Notes: generated from the letters alone by a model not told the origin. A stretch of DNA of 64,000 bases from Nocardioides sp. Iso805N (GCF_000364605.1 NZ_KB822576.1:124001-188000); one strand, 5' to 3'. Shown: positions 48,623 through 57,025, numbered from the stretch's first letter. Translations and numbers: made by a program.

Positions 48623-49054
48623 ATGACTCAGCAGCCAACCACTCCGGTGCTCTTCCAGGACATCACCCTGGCCTGCGTCGACCCGTGGGGCCGCAACGTC
48701 GACGTGCCGACCACCCTGGGCTTCTGCTCGCACGACCCCTATGCGGTCACGATGACGTTCCACTCCAGCGCCGGCGACGTCGACTGGGTCCTCGCTCGGA
48801 CGCTGCTGCTGCGTGGTCTGGCAGCCCCGGCCGGCGAGGGTGACGTCAAGGTCTACCCGAGCATCGACGACGACGCCCGTGCGGTCGCGGTGCTCGACTT
48901 CTCCTCCCCCGACGGCCGGCTGGTCGCCCAGGCCTCCACGCACGAGCTCCAGACGTTCCTCTCGCGGACCTTCGCGGCCGTTCCGATCGGCACCGAGAGC
49001 GATCACCTCGACCTGGACAGCCTCATCGCGGACCTGCTCCGATCCGTCGAGTAG
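48623..49054 (+). CDS. SsgA/SsgB-like cell-division or sporulation regulator
   Basis: A 143-residue protein with the family pattern CSHDPYAVTMTFHSSAGDVD, then WVLARTLLLRGLAAPAGEGD and VKVYPSIDDDARAVAVLDFS. The tail is short and acidic. SsgA-like proteins control septum siting (through FtsZ) and peptidoglycan remodelling in morphologically complex actinomycetes. The ATG follows AAGGAGCGAGAACG. It is convergent with the PabC-like gene. Confidence 0.9.
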   Translation: MTQQPTTPVLFQDITLACVDPWGRNVDVPTTLGFCSHDPYAVTMTFHSSAGDVDWVLARTLLLRGLAAPAGEGDVKVYPSIDDDARAVAVLDFSSPDGRLVAQASTHELQTFLSRTFAAVPIGTESDHLDLDSLIADLLRSVE

Positions 49055-49084
49055 CCAACGCGTCGGCGGCGCCTGTCAGCGTCG

Positions 49085-49906
49085 TCAACCCCCGAGAAGC
49101 TCCGACTCCTTGCTTCGCCAGACCTCCCGTACCGCCCGCGTGATCGGTCCGTACGGGAGGTCTTTCCCGTCCCAGCCGAGCACGGCCTGCGCATCGCGCA
49201 GCGTGGAGGCGAGGAAGACCTCGCTGGCCTGCTCCGCGACGACCTCGATCGGCTCGTTGACCTCGACCCCGCCGTACCACTCCAGGATCAGCGCTCGTGT
49301 GACGCCGGCCAGGCAGCCGCTGGCGAGCGTCGGGGTGCGGAGCTCGCCGTCGACGACGTAGAAGACGTTCGTCCCGGTGCCCTCGCACAGGTGACCCCGC
49401 GTGTTGGCGAAGACCGCCTCGCTGGCGCCCTGCCGGTGAGCCTCGGCCAGTGCCACCACGTTCTCGGCGTACGACGTGGTCTTCAGGCCGGCCAGCGCTC
49501 CTCGCTCGTTGCGCGGCCAGGGCACGGTGATCACGCGCGTGGTCTCGGCGAACGCCGGCACCTCGCTGACAGCGACGATGACGGTCGGCGCGGCGTCGCC
49601 ACGACCCGAGCCGAGCGGCGCGGGGCCACCGGTGACGGTGATCCGGATGCGGCCCAACCCGATCGGTTCGCTGTCCAGTACGGCGCGAACGCCCTCGCGC
49701 AGCGCAGCGTCGTCGACCGGACCGATGCCCAGCCCGGCGGCAGAGCGCTGCAGCCGCTCAAGGTGCCGGGTCAGGGCGAACGCCTGCCCGTCGACCACCT
49801 TGATCGCCTCGAACACGGCGTCGCCCACCGTCAGGCCATGGTCGAAGACGCTGACGGCCGGGGCGGTGGGGTCGTCGAGGAGCTTTCCGTCGATCCAGGC
49901 GCGCAT
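49085..49906 (-). CDS. pabC: Class IV PLP enzyme, aminodeoxychorismate lyase-like
   Basis: A 273-residue fold-type IV enzyme. The PLP Lys is in AGLKTTSYAENVVAL, and the cofactor-binding segment is GHLCEGTGTNVFYV. The opening DHGLTVGDAVFEAIKV is typical. PabC makes 4-aminobenzoate for folate from aminodeoxychorismate. Branched-chain or D-amino acid aminotransferase activity in the same fold cannot be excluded, and no pabA/pabB is adjacent. The ATG seems leaderless (TAGGGT six bases upstream). Confidence 0.82.
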   Translation of the reverse strand: MRAWIDGKLLDDPTAPAVSVFDHGLTVGDAVFEAIKVVDGQAFALTRHLERLQRSAAGLGIGPVDDAALREGVRAVLDSEPIGLGRIRITVTGGPAPLGSGRGDAAPTVIVAVSEVPAFAETTRVITVPWPRNERGALAGLKTTSYAENVVALAEAHRQGASEAVFANTRGHLCEGTGTNVFYVVDGELRTPTLASGCLAGVTRALILEWYGGVEVNEPIEVVAEQASEVFLASTLRDAQAVLGWDGKDLPYGPITRAVREVWRSKESELLGG

Positions 49907-49918
49907 GGACCGACCCTA
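49904..49918 (-). promoter_or_regulatory. Leaderless promoter of the pabC-like gene
   Basis: On the minus strand TAGGGT (49913-49918), six bases, then ATG (49904-49906). No Shine-Dalgarno lies in between. Confidence 0.5.
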
Positions 49919-50041
49919 GCGGGATAGTCCCGGACGGAATGGCTGGGTCACCGGCCAATCAGGGGACCACTTCGTCCAGGACTACCTGGGCTCCGCGCGT
50001 AGCCGGGTCACCTGTCCCCACCAGAGCGCGAGGGTCGAGAC

Positions 50042-50617
50042 TCAGAGCACCACCCAGGCCGCGGCGTACCCATCGGTGAGCAGTTCGCCGGTGAGCCAGT
50101 CGGCCTCGAGCACGTCCATGTCGACCGCCCGGTCCAGCCCCTCCCCGGTGGCCTTGACCCACGCCTCCTTGCGCGTCCACAACCTGGTGAAGGCGGCGCC
50201 GGGGTCGGGCTGGCGCGCAATCCAGGACTGCTCGCGGGCTGTCAGCGTCCCGGCAGGTACGCCGTCGCCGCGGTAGGGCTCGACGTCGATCCCGCAGGCA
50301 CCCCCGGCCGCGACGGCCGCGACGACCCCGCGGGCATGGCTGAGGCTGACATGCACATCCGGCAGCCCCGCGATGCTGGGTCGGCCGTGGTCCGCACCGC
50401 CGCAGCTCGGACACTGCTGCGCCAGCACCAACCGCTCGGGAGCCACACCGGCGAGCTCTGACGCGACCAGCCGGACCAGGACATGGGCCGCCAGGTAGGC
50501 CTCGCGATCGGCCGTCCGGACGAGGCGCTCGTGGCGTCGGGCCTCGGCGCTTGTCAGGAGCCGGAGGTCCCCCGGCACGTCGGCGACACCGCGCACCTGG
50601 ACGACTGGCTCGCTCAC
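50042..50617 (-). CDS. 4'-phosphopantetheinyl transferase, Sfp type
   Basis: A 191-residue enzyme. The catalytic motifs are CGIDVEPYRGDG (Mg-binding Asp and Glu) and LWTRKEAWVKATGEGL (Lys and Glu). Two more segments, LPDVHVSLSHARGVV and the paired CPSCGGADH, also fit the family. It moves phosphopantetheine from CoA to carrier proteins of lipid, polyketide or peptide synthases. It is shorter than typical Sfp (about 225). The GTG start at 50615-50617 has no strong ribosome-binding site. No synthase cluster is in the window, so it serves genes elsewhere. Confidence 0.9.
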   Translation of the reverse strand: MSEPVVQVRGVADVPGDLRLLTSAEARRHERLVRTADREAYLAAHVLVRLVASELAGVAPERLVLAQQCPSCGGADHGRPSIAGLPDVHVSLSHARGVVAAVAAGGACGIDVEPYRGDGVPAGTLTAREQSWIARQPDPGAAFTRLWTRKEAWVKATGEGLDRAVDMDVLEADWLTGELLTDGYAAAWVVL

Positions 50618-50763
50618 GGCTGGCAGTCTCTCAGATGTCGAGTCATGGCTCCGTCCGGGACGAGTCGGGCCTCCGTCCCGGACCGTGCGGCCTTGGCGCG
50701 GTGCTGCGGATGAGCGAGTACTACGAGGCGATCTTCCTGCCGCTGGTGAGGAAGGAATGAAAT

Positions 50764-50797
50764 GCAGATCGGCCCCGCAACTGCGGGGCCGATCTGC
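50764..50797 (-). terminator. Hairpin terminator of the tRNA cluster
   Basis: A perfect 16-bp stem (GCAGATCGGCCCCGCA, 50764-50779, with its complement at 50782-50797) is closed by two bases. It lies immediately beyond the 3' end of the minus-strand tRNA-Val, so it probably ends the Gly-Cys-Val transcript. Confidence 0.88.
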
Positions 50798-50801
50798 ATG
50801 G

Positions 50802-50876
50802 TGGTGGACGATACTGGGTTTGAACCAGTGACCTCTTCCGTGTCAAGGAAGCGCGCTACCGCTGCGCCAATCGTCC
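50802..50876 (-). tRNA. tRNA-Val (anticodon GAC)
   Basis: The minus-strand acceptor stem GGACGAT pairs with ATCGTCC, and the anticodon stem CTTCC/GGAAG closes the loop TTGACAC. The T loop is GGTTCAAACC. GAC reads valine GUC/GUU. The CCA end is encoded (50802-50804). Confidence 0.95.
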
Positions 50877-50901
50877 GGGTCTTTATGAAATTCTAGCGGG
50901 T

Positions 50902-50975
50902 TGGAGGTGGGTACGGGATTTGAACCCGTGTACACGGATTTGCAGTCCGTTGCCTCGCCTCTCGGCCAACCCACC
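50902..50975 (-). tRNA. tRNA-Cys (anticodon GCA)
   Basis: The minus-strand acceptor GGTGGGT pairs with ACCCACC, and the anticodon stem ACGGA/TCCGT closes the loop CTGCAAA. The encoded CCA is at 50902-50904. It is the middle tRNA of a Gly-Cys-Val cluster. Confidence 0.95.
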
Positions 50976-50995
50976 GCGGAGGCTGTGCACCTCAG

Positions 50996-51068
50996 AGCGG
51001 ACGACGAGGCTCGAACTCGCGACCTCAACCTTGGCAAGGTTGCGCTCTACCAACTGAGCTACGTCCGC
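50996..51068 (-). tRNA. tRNA-Gly (anticodon GCC)
   Basis: The minus-strand acceptor GCGGACG pairs with CGTCCGC, and the anticodon stem CAACC/GGTTG closes the loop TTGCCAA. The T arm contains GAGTTCGAGCC. The 3' CCA is not encoded. It is the first tRNA of the cluster. Confidence 0.95.
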
Positions 51069-51329
51069 ACATCCCCTCGGTTCGGTGCTTTCCCTTGCGG
51101 TCCAGCCCCTCGCCTCGGCGACGTCGAGAACATTAGCCGAGTCACCATGCGGTGCCAAATCGGGGGTCACTCGCGTGTCATTCACTCGTCATGCGCGTGT
51201 TTCCGGGCCGCTTCTGCGCCTTACCTGTCTAGCCAGCCACGCCCGGGTTTGCCGATTCCGTGAGACAGCGGTCACCTCAGCGCTACCTTTCGCATGGCCC
51301 TTGTCCCCACAACAGGGTGAGTCAAAGTC
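51069..51329. other. Intergenic region upstream of the tRNA cluster
   Basis: No gene with a ribosome-binding site or recognisable domain is seen. It should hold the tRNA promoter (leftward). A strong hairpin (51330-51370) marks its right edge. Confidence 0.5.
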
Positions 51330-51370
51330 GGAGCTGCCCCCGGACGCGTGTCCAGCCCGGGGGCAGCTCC
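51330..51370. terminator. 14-bp hairpin upstream of the methyltransferase gene
   Basis: Arms GGAGCTGCCCCCGG (51330-51343) and the exact complement (51357-51370) enclose 13 bases. It lies upstream of both the leftward tRNA cluster and the rightward methyltransferase gene, so it does not follow any gene seen here. It may insulate the methyltransferase promoter, whose -35 would fall in the right arm. Confidence 0.5.
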
Positions 51371-51378
51371 CGGCGCGC

Positions 51379-51393
51379 TAGCCTCGGCCGGTG
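51379..51393 (+). promoter_or_regulatory. Leaderless promoter of the class I methyltransferase gene
   Basis: TAGCCT (51379-51384), six bases, then GTG at 51391. There is no Shine-Dalgarno. Confidence 0.5.
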
Positions 51394-52044
51394 ACAGCGC
51401 CCCAGCCATCCGCCACGATGCCTGCCGATCTGCTCGCTCACGCACGGGCCGCCAAGGGATTCATGCCGCCCGACGAGGGCGATCTGCTCTTCCGGTACGC
51501 CGTCGAACGGCTCTCGCACGGCCCCGCCCTCGAGGTCGGCACCTACTGCGGGAAGTCGGCGGTCTACCTCGGCGCCGCCGCGCAGCGAGCCGGTGGTGAA
51601 GCGGTCGTCTTCACGGTCGACCACCACCGCGGCTCCGAGGAGAACCAGGCCGGCTGGGAGCACCACGACGGCTCCCTGGTCGACGAGGAGATCGGGCTGA
51701 TGGACACGCTGCCGGTCTTCCGGCGTACGGTCCGGGCGGCCGGGCTCGAGGAACAGGTCATCGCCGTGGTCGGTCGCTCCCGCGCGGTCAGCCGCTGGTG
51801 GACAACCCCGCTCAGCCTGCTGTTCATCGACGGCGGCCACGGCGAGCAGCCCGCGCGGGACGACTACGAGGGCTGGACCCCGCACGTCATGCCGGGCGGC
51901 CTGCTGGTGATCCACGACGTGTTTCCCGATCCCGCCGAGGGCGGGCGCCCGCCGTACGAGCTGATCTACCTGCCGGCGCTGGCGAGCGGTCGCTTCGAGG
52001 AGATCGAGGCCCTCGGGTCGATGCGGGTGCTGCGCCGGGTGTGA
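51391..52044 (+). CDS. Class I SAM-dependent methyltransferase (Methyltransf_24 type)
   Basis: A 217-residue protein. The SAM-binding motif I is ALEVGTYCGKSAVYLGAAAQ, with the acidic motif II in VFTVDHHRG. A later segment LLFIDGGHGEQPARDDYEGW, followed by MPGGLLVIHDVF, is typical of the Methyltransf_24 group that modifies sugars or small molecules. It is divergent from the tRNA cluster and convergent with the prenyltransferase-like gene. The acceptor is unknown, but another methyltransferase and a glycosyltransferase lie close by. Confidence 0.85.
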   Translation: MTAPQPSATMPADLLAHARAAKGFMPPDEGDLLFRYAVERLSHGPALEVGTYCGKSAVYLGAAAQRAGGEAVVFTVDHHRGSEENQAGWEHHDGSLVDEEIGLMDTLPVFRRTVRAAGLEEQVIAVVGRSRAVSRWWTTPLSLLFIDGGHGEQPARDDYEGWTPHVMPGGLLVIHDVFPDPAEGGRPPYELIYLPALASGRFEEIEALGSMRVLRRV

Positions 52045-52072
52045 GACGGCACCCCGGGCGGAATCGGCGCCG

Positions 52073-53212
52073 TCAGCGCGAGGAGAACGGTGACTCGACG
52101 CTGCCGCAGCCGCACTCCAACCCGATCTCGGCGAAGTCGGGGGCGAGGGAGGAGCCGCGCATGATGCCGGAGCCGGCGGTCGCAGCGCCGTACCGCTCCC
52201 CCAACGCGTCCACCGCTAGCAGCACCGCGGCGGCGGTGTAAGTGGTCTGCTCGTGCGGCCAGTACACGTCGGGGTTGTCGTTGTCGTAGTCCGGATCGCC
52301 GTAGACCCAGCCGGTCCAGTAGGCGCCGCTCTCGTGCCGCAGGTGCTGCATGTCGGCCAGCAGCTGCCGACCACGCTCAGGCTGGCCGACAGCATCCAGC
52401 GCCATCACCAGCTCGCAGGTCTCCGCGCCCGTCACCCAGGGGTTGGTGTCGACGCAGCGGATCCCCAGGCCCGGTACTACGAAGTCCCGCCAGCGGCTCG
52501 CCAGCAGCGCATGCGCCGCCTCGCCGCGGACCGCACCGCCCAGCACCGGGTAGTACCAGTCCATCGAGTACGTCGACTTGTCCGCGAACAGGTCCCGGTG
52601 CGCGCGCAGCGCGTGTCCGAGCCGCCCACCGGCCAGCTCCCACTCGGGCTGCGGGTCGTCGAGCAGGTCGGCCAGCGCCACGCCGGCTCGCAGCGCGTGA
52701 TAGATCGAGGAGCACCCGGTGAGCAGGCAGAAGTCGTCCACCGGCGTCCACCGGATGCCGCCCCACCCCTGCTGCAGCCCGACCACCCAGTCCAGGCCCG
52801 AGCGGACACTGGGCCACAGCTCCTCCACGAAGCCGCGGTCACGACGGATCAGCCAGTGATGCCAGAGCCCGACCGCGAAGTAGGCCGACATGTTCACCTC
52901 GCCGCGGGGATCCTCGATCTCGCCGCCGACGATCTTCATCGGCCAGGAGCCGTCGGACCGCTGCAGGGTGGGCACCCACAGCAACGCGTGCTCGGCGGCC
53001 GCCACCTCACCGCCGACCAGCATCGCCATCGCGGCCTCGACGTGGTTCCAGATGTCGACGTGCTCCCCTGGCGCCCACGGGATCGCCCCGGACGGCTCCT
53101 GCATGGCGACCAGGGTCGCGGCGGTGGCGCGCACCTGGTCGGCGCTCAGGACGCCCTCGACGTACGGGATGGGCGGGATGGGCGGGACGGGCGGGACGTT
53201 GCTCGGCGTCAT
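52073..53212 (-). CDS. Prenyltransferase/squalene-oxidase-like alpha-alpha barrel protein
   Basis: A 379-residue protein of helical repeats resembling the terpene cyclase/prenyltransferase toroid (LQRSDGSWPMKIVGGE and GLQQGWGGIRWTPVDDF are QW-like repeats). The classical squalene cyclase DxDD motif is not seen. The N-terminus is a PP(I/V) repeat encoded by a 9-bp tandem repeat. The ATG at 53210-53212 lies seven bases after the methyltransferase stop. Homologues annotated as prenyltransferase in actinomycetes have no proven reaction. It is co-transcribed with a methyltransferase and a GT4 enzyme. Confidence 0.72.
   Translation of the reverse strand: MTPSNVPPVPPIPPIPYVEGVLSADQVRATAATLVAMQEPSGAIPWAPGEHVDIWNHVEAAMAMLVGGEVAAAEHALLWVPTLQRSDGSWPMKIVGGEIEDPRGEVNMSAYFAVGLWHHWLIRRDRGFVEELWPSVRSGLDWVVGLQQGWGGIRWTPVDDFCLLTGCSSIYHALRAGVALADLLDDPQPEWELAGGRLGHALRAHRDLFADKSTYSMDWYYPVLGGAVRGEAAHALLASRWRDFVVPGLGIRCVDTNPWVTGAETCELVMALDAVGQPERGRQLLADMQHLRHESGAYWTGWVYGDPDYDNDNPDVYWPHEQTTYTAAAVLLAVDALGERYGAATAGSGIMRGSSLAPDFAEIGLECGCGSVESPFSSR
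53171..53197. repeat. Three tandem copies of a 9-bp repeat
   Basis: GGGCGGGAY occurs three times in a row within the start of the prenyltransferase-like gene. It encodes PP(I/V) tripeptides on the minus strand. Confidence 0.85.
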
Positions 53213-53219
53213 GCCGAGG

Positions 53220-53963
53220 TCACTCCGGCTTGTGGAAGTAGAGGACGATCGACTTGCCGATGGTCGGGTCGAGCACCTTGCCGGCCCAGTGCAGGGCCTT
53301 CGGCTGCTTGACGATCTCCCACACCAGCAGCTTGTGGTAGGCCTTCGCCAGCGGGTGCTGGTCGTTGTTGACGCCGACGGCGCACTTGATCCACCAGTAG
53401 GGCGCGTGCAGTCCGTGGGCATAGCCCTTGCCGTCGAAGACCATCGCATCGCCCGGCGTGCCGTCGTTCGGCCGGCCGGCCTTGGTGACCTTGTCGATCA
53501 GCTCCTCGGCGGTGTAGATCCGGATGTGGCCGCCCGGGGCGTTGTGATAGTCGGCGGAGAGCCGCCAGTTGATCACCTCGGGCAGCCAGCGCGGCACCGA
53601 GATGGCCAGCGTGCCGCCCGGGCGAAGGACCCGCACCAGCTCCTTGATCGCGTCCACGTCCTGCCAGATGTGCTCGAGCACCTCGGCCGCGACGATCCGG
53701 TCGAACTCGCCGTCGGCGAAGGGCAGCGAGAGCGCATCGCCCTGCTTGACGTCGGCCTCGGCGCCCGCGGGCACCTCACCGGCGTCCTTCATCGCGGCGA
53801 AGAGGTTGCGGACGTTCTCCAGCTCCTCGGCGTCCATGTCGAAGGCGATCACGTCCGCGCCACGCCGGTACATCTCGAAGCTGTGCCGCCCGGCGCCGGC
53901 GCCCATGTCGAGAACGCGGTCGCCCGGCCGCAGTCCGAGCCGGTCGAAGTCAACGGTCAGCAT
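53220..53963 (-). CDS. Class I SAM-dependent methyltransferase (UbiE/Methyltransf_11 type)
   Basis: A 247-residue enzyme. Motif I is VLDMGAGAGRHSFEMYRRGA, motif II reads VIAFDMDAEELENV, and the post-I acidic FDRIVAAEVLEHI and VLRPGGTLAISVPRW complete the set. It methylates a small-molecule or lipid acceptor in the cytoplasm. Its ATG overlaps the GT4 stop by one base (TGATG at 53963), and the prenyltransferase-like gene follows after seven bases, so the three form a tight operon. Confidence 0.9.
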   Translation of the reverse strand: MLTVDFDRLGLRPGDRVLDMGAGAGRHSFEMYRRGADVIAFDMDAEELENVRNLFAAMKDAGEVPAGAEADVKQGDALSLPFADGEFDRIVAAEVLEHIWQDVDAIKELVRVLRPGGTLAISVPRWLPEVINWRLSADYHNAPGGHIRIYTAEELIDKVTKAGRPNDGTPGDAMVFDGKGYAHGLHAPYWWIKCAVGVNNDQHPLAKAYHKLLVWEIVKQPKALHWAGKVLDPTIGKSIVLYFHKPE

Positions 53964-55246
53964 CAGTTCTCCTCCGTCGTTGAGGTGCGGTAGTCATCGA
54001 TCACGCGTGCAAGTACGTCGGCGGTCTTGGTCGCGACGGCGGTCCAGCTGAAGAGCTCCTTGACCCGCAGCCGACCGGCGGTGCCCATGCGGGCTCGCCG
54101 CTCGGGATCGTCGAGCAGGGCGCCGATGGCCCTCGTCAGCGCCCCCACATCGCCGGGCTCGACGACGTCGGCGCACAGGCCATCGGGCCCGACGACCTCG
54201 GGGATGGCGCCGGCGCGCGAGACGACCAACGGGGTCTCGCAGGCCATCAGCTCGGCGGTCGGAAGCGAGAAGCCCTCATAGAGCGAGGGCACGCACGCCA
54301 GCTCGGCCGAGCCCATCAGCGCGACCAGCTCATCGTCGCTGAGCCCGCTGGCGAAGGTGACCCGCTCCCCGATGCCCAGCCTGTCGATCAGCCTCTCGGT
54401 GAGACCGCCCGGCTTCGGCTTGGACACCAGGACCAGCTCGAGCTCACGCTCGGTGAGCAGCTTGGCGAACGCCTCCAGCAGGATGTGGATGCCCTTGAGC
54501 GGAGCGTCGGCGCTGGCCATCGCGAGGATGCGTCCCGGGACTCGGGGCGCACCCGAGGGCCGGAACCGCTCGTCGACACCGAGCAGGACCGTGGTGATCC
54601 GCTCCGGGTCCACCGCGAACTCACGGACCACGTCACGCGCGGACGACTCCGAGGGCACGATCACGTGCCTGACCCGCGGCGCGGTCAACTTCTGCTGACG
54701 CAGGAACGCATACCAGCGCCACACCCCGATCTTGGGCAGCTCGAGGTGGAACCTCGACCCTGCCTTGCGTCGGAACCACGGCGCGACATCGAGCTCGATC
54801 GCCCGGTCCATCGTGATCGGATGGTGGATGACGGCGGCGAGCGGAAGGCCGTGCTTCTCGATCTCCAGCAGCGGCGTCGCCAGCGTCTGGTTGTCGAGGA
54901 CGACGTCGAAGTCGTCGCGGCGAGCCTCGAGGAGCTTGATGACGCGCTTGCTGAAGGTGAGCGGCTCGGGGAATGCGCCGCTGCGCATGGTCAGCCACTC
55001 CCGGACGTCGATCAGATCGCGGAACTCGCGCAGGCCCGGGTTCCGGAACTCCTCACCGGGCCGGTAGAGGTCCAGGCTCGGCACCTTGGTGAGCGTGACA
55101 CCCTCGTCGAGCTCGGGATAGGGCTGGCCGGAGAAGACCTCCACGGTGTGGCCCAGCGCGACCAGCGCGCGGCTGAGTCGTCGGATGTAGATGCCCTGTC
55201 CGCCCACGTGTGGCTTGCTTCGGTAGGACAGCAGGGCTACCCGCAT
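53963..55246 (-). CDS. Glycosyltransferase family 4
   Basis: A 427-residue GT-B enzyme. The opening is GGQGIYIRRLSRALVALGHT. The donor site LYEGFSLPTAELMACETPLV carries the E-x7-E motif. A conserved NQTLATPLLEIEKHGLPLAA segment lies in the acceptor domain. It is the first gene of a leftward operon with a methyltransferase and a prenyltransferase-like protein. The ATG follows GAAGGGTCGTGACGC. The sugar and acceptor are unknown; the set suggests a glycosylated, methylated lipid or terpenoid. Confidence 0.9.
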   Translation of the reverse strand: MRVALLSYRSKPHVGGQGIYIRRLSRALVALGHTVEVFSGQPYPELDEGVTLTKVPSLDLYRPGEEFRNPGLREFRDLIDVREWLTMRSGAFPEPLTFSKRVIKLLEARRDDFDVVLDNQTLATPLLEIEKHGLPLAAVIHHPITMDRAIELDVAPWFRRKAGSRFHLELPKIGVWRWYAFLRQQKLTAPRVRHVIVPSESSARDVVREFAVDPERITTVLLGVDERFRPSGAPRVPGRILAMASADAPLKGIHILLEAFAKLLTERELELVLVSKPKPGGLTERLIDRLGIGERVTFASGLSDDELVALMGSAELACVPSLYEGFSLPTAELMACETPLVVSRAGAIPEVVGPDGLCADVVEPGDVGALTRAIGALLDDPERRARMGTAGRLRVKELFSWTAVATKTADVLARVIDDYRTSTTEEN

Positions 55247-55352
55247 GCGTCACGACCCTTCGAAGGTGAAGCTGATGACGGCGGCACCCGATGTGACCCG
55301 CCAGTAACGTAGGCAAGACTAGATCACGTTCCAGTACTCGGCGCGCCGGGCC

Positions 55353-56324
55353 TCAGCCCTCACTCGAGTGTCCGGGAAAGACGTGCGCGCCCGGATCGAT
55401 GACCGGAGCGAGGTTGTTGATAGCGGTCGCTGCCTCACCGAAACCGACGGCGACCAGTCGCACCTTGCCCGGGTAGTCGGTGATGTCACCGGCGGCGAAG
55501 ACCCGCGGCTGGTTGGTCCGCATCGCCTGGTCGACCACCACGTGCCGTCTGCTCGTCTCCAGCCCCCAGGTCTGCAGCGGGCCGAGGTCGGCCACGAAGC
55601 CGAGCGCCGCCACCACGGCCTGTGCGGCGATCACCTGGGTCTCGCCGTCGACCTTCAGCTCGGCCTCCTCGACCGTCGTCGTACCGCGCAGCTCGACCAC
55701 CTCGGCGTTGGTCACGAGCCGCACCCTGCTGGCCCGCACCTGCGCGACCGTGCGCTCGTGTGCCCGGAACGCGTCGCGCCGATGCACCAGCGTGACGCTG
55801 GCGGCGAGGGGCTCCAGGTGCAGGGCCCAGTCGAACGCCGAGTCACCACCGCCGACAATCACCACGTCCTTCCCGGCGTACGGCGCGAAGGACGGCACGA
55901 AGAACTCCACTCCCCTGCCGACCCAGCCCTCGCCCGCCGGGAGCGGCCTCGGGTGGAAGGTTCCGATGCCGGCGGTGATGAGCAGGGCCTTGGCGTCGAC
56001 CACCGTGTCGTCGGCCAGGGTCAGGCTGAGTCCGTCCTCGCGGATCTCGAGCTGCATGGCGGCGCGGTCGAGGAGATAGGTCGGCTCGGCGGAGTTGGCC
56101 TGCTCGACCAGCCCCTCGACCAGGTCGCGGCCCTTGACGCTGGGGAAGCCGGCCACGTCGAGGATCTGCTTCTCCGGATACATCGCGGTGATCTGGCCGC
56201 CGAGCTCCGGCAGCGAGTCGACCACCGCCACTCGGATCCCGCGGAAGCCGGCGTAGTAGGTGGCGAACAGGCCGGTCGGGCCAGCTCCCACGATGACGAG
56301 GTCGGTCTCAAGACGGTCGCTCAC
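55353..56324 (-). CDS. Ferredoxin--NADP+ reductase, type 2 (thioredoxin-reductase-like)
   Basis: A 323-residue flavoprotein. The FAD-binding motif DLVIVGAGPTGLFATYYAG is at the N-terminus and the NADP-binding motif DVVIVGGGDSAFDWALHLEP in the middle. The C-terminal FAD contact is VFAAGDITDYPG. The thioredoxin reductase CxxC is absent, which identifies the ferredoxin (YumC-type) reductase group. It moves electrons between NADPH and ferredoxin or flavodoxin. The start is a GTG at 56322-56324, preceded by AGGATCAGCGGG. Confidence 0.9.
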   Translation of the reverse strand: MSDRLETDLVIVGAGPTGLFATYYAGFRGIRVAVVDSLPELGGQITAMYPEKQILDVAGFPSVKGRDLVEGLVEQANSAEPTYLLDRAAMQLEIREDGLSLTLADDTVVDAKALLITAGIGTFHPRPLPAGEGWVGRGVEFFVPSFAPYAGKDVVIVGGGDSAFDWALHLEPLAASVTLVHRRDAFRAHERTVAQVRASRVRLVTNAEVVELRGTTTVEEAELKVDGETQVIAAQAVVAALGFVADLGPLQTWGLETSRRHVVVDQAMRTNQPRVFAAGDITDYPGKVRLVAVGFGEAATAINNLAPVIDPGAHVFPGHSSEG

Positions 56325-56361
56325 CCCGCTGATCCTGCTCCCGACCTGCTTCCGGGCTCAA

Positions 56362-56376
56362 TAGGCTCGGCACGTG
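56362..56376 (+). promoter_or_regulatory. Leaderless promoter of the ion-channel-like gene
   Basis: TAGGCT (56362-56367), six bases, then GTG at 56374. No Shine-Dalgarno lies between. Confidence 0.5.
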
Positions 56377-57012
56377 TTATCGATCCGCACCGTCCGACGT
56401 CACCCGTCCGCCACCCTGCTCGCCGCTCAGCTCACGGCCGTCCTGGCCTACCCGTTCCTCGACGGCTCCACCGCCGGCCGCGCGATCCTCGGGGTGCTGC
56501 AGGTCCTGGTGGTCCTCTCGGCCGTCAGCGCGGTGCGGCTCTCGCCCGCGGAGACCTGGGCGGCCGTCAGCCTCGGCGTACCGACGATGGTGATGGCGCT
56601 GTGGGAGTCGCTCGCGCCGAACACCGATTGGGTGGTCTTGCTCTCGGCCGCGCTGCACGTGCCGTTCTACGGCTTCGTTTCGTACGCCATGATCCGCTAC
56701 CTCTTCCACGACGAGGACGTCAGCGGCGACGAGCTGTTCGCGACCGGCGCCGCGTTCACCGTGGTGGCGTGGGGCTTCGCCTATCTGTACGCCGCCGTGC
56801 AGGTGCTCTGGCCGGGGTCGTTCGGCGACCACCAGCCGTGGTTCGACCTGCTCTTCCTCTCGTTCACCACGCTGACCTCGACCGGGCTCGCCGACTTCGC
56901 ACCGGTGCTCCCGCACGCCCGCTCGGTGGTGATGATGGAACAGGTCGCCGGGGTGTTCTACGTGGCGCTCGTGGTCGCTCGGATGGTCGGGCTGGCGATC
57001 CGCCGGCGGTGA
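56374..57012 (+). CDS. Ion-channel-like membrane protein with degenerate selectivity filter
   Basis: A 212-residue membrane protein with about six hydrophobic segments. The last pair flanks a pore-like loop SFTTLTSTGLADFAPVLPHA. In K+ channels this loop is TTVGYGD; here the GYG is replaced by TGLAD, so K+ selectivity is doubtful. Similar membrane proteins are annotated as Ion_trans_2 members. It may pass another ion or have lost channel function. It starts at a leaderless GTG and is convergent with the GH6-like gene. Confidence 0.75.
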   Translation: MLSIRTVRRHPSATLLAAQLTAVLAYPFLDGSTAGRAILGVLQVLVVLSAVSAVRLSPAETWAAVSLGVPTMVMALWESLAPNTDWVVLLSAALHVPFYGFVSYAMIRYLFHDEDVSGDELFATGAAFTVVAWGFAYLYAAVQVLWPGSFGDHQPWFDLLFLSFTTLTSTGLADFAPVLPHARSVVMMEQVAGVFYVALVVARMVGLAIRRR

Positions 57013-57025
57013 CGAGCCGCCTGGT

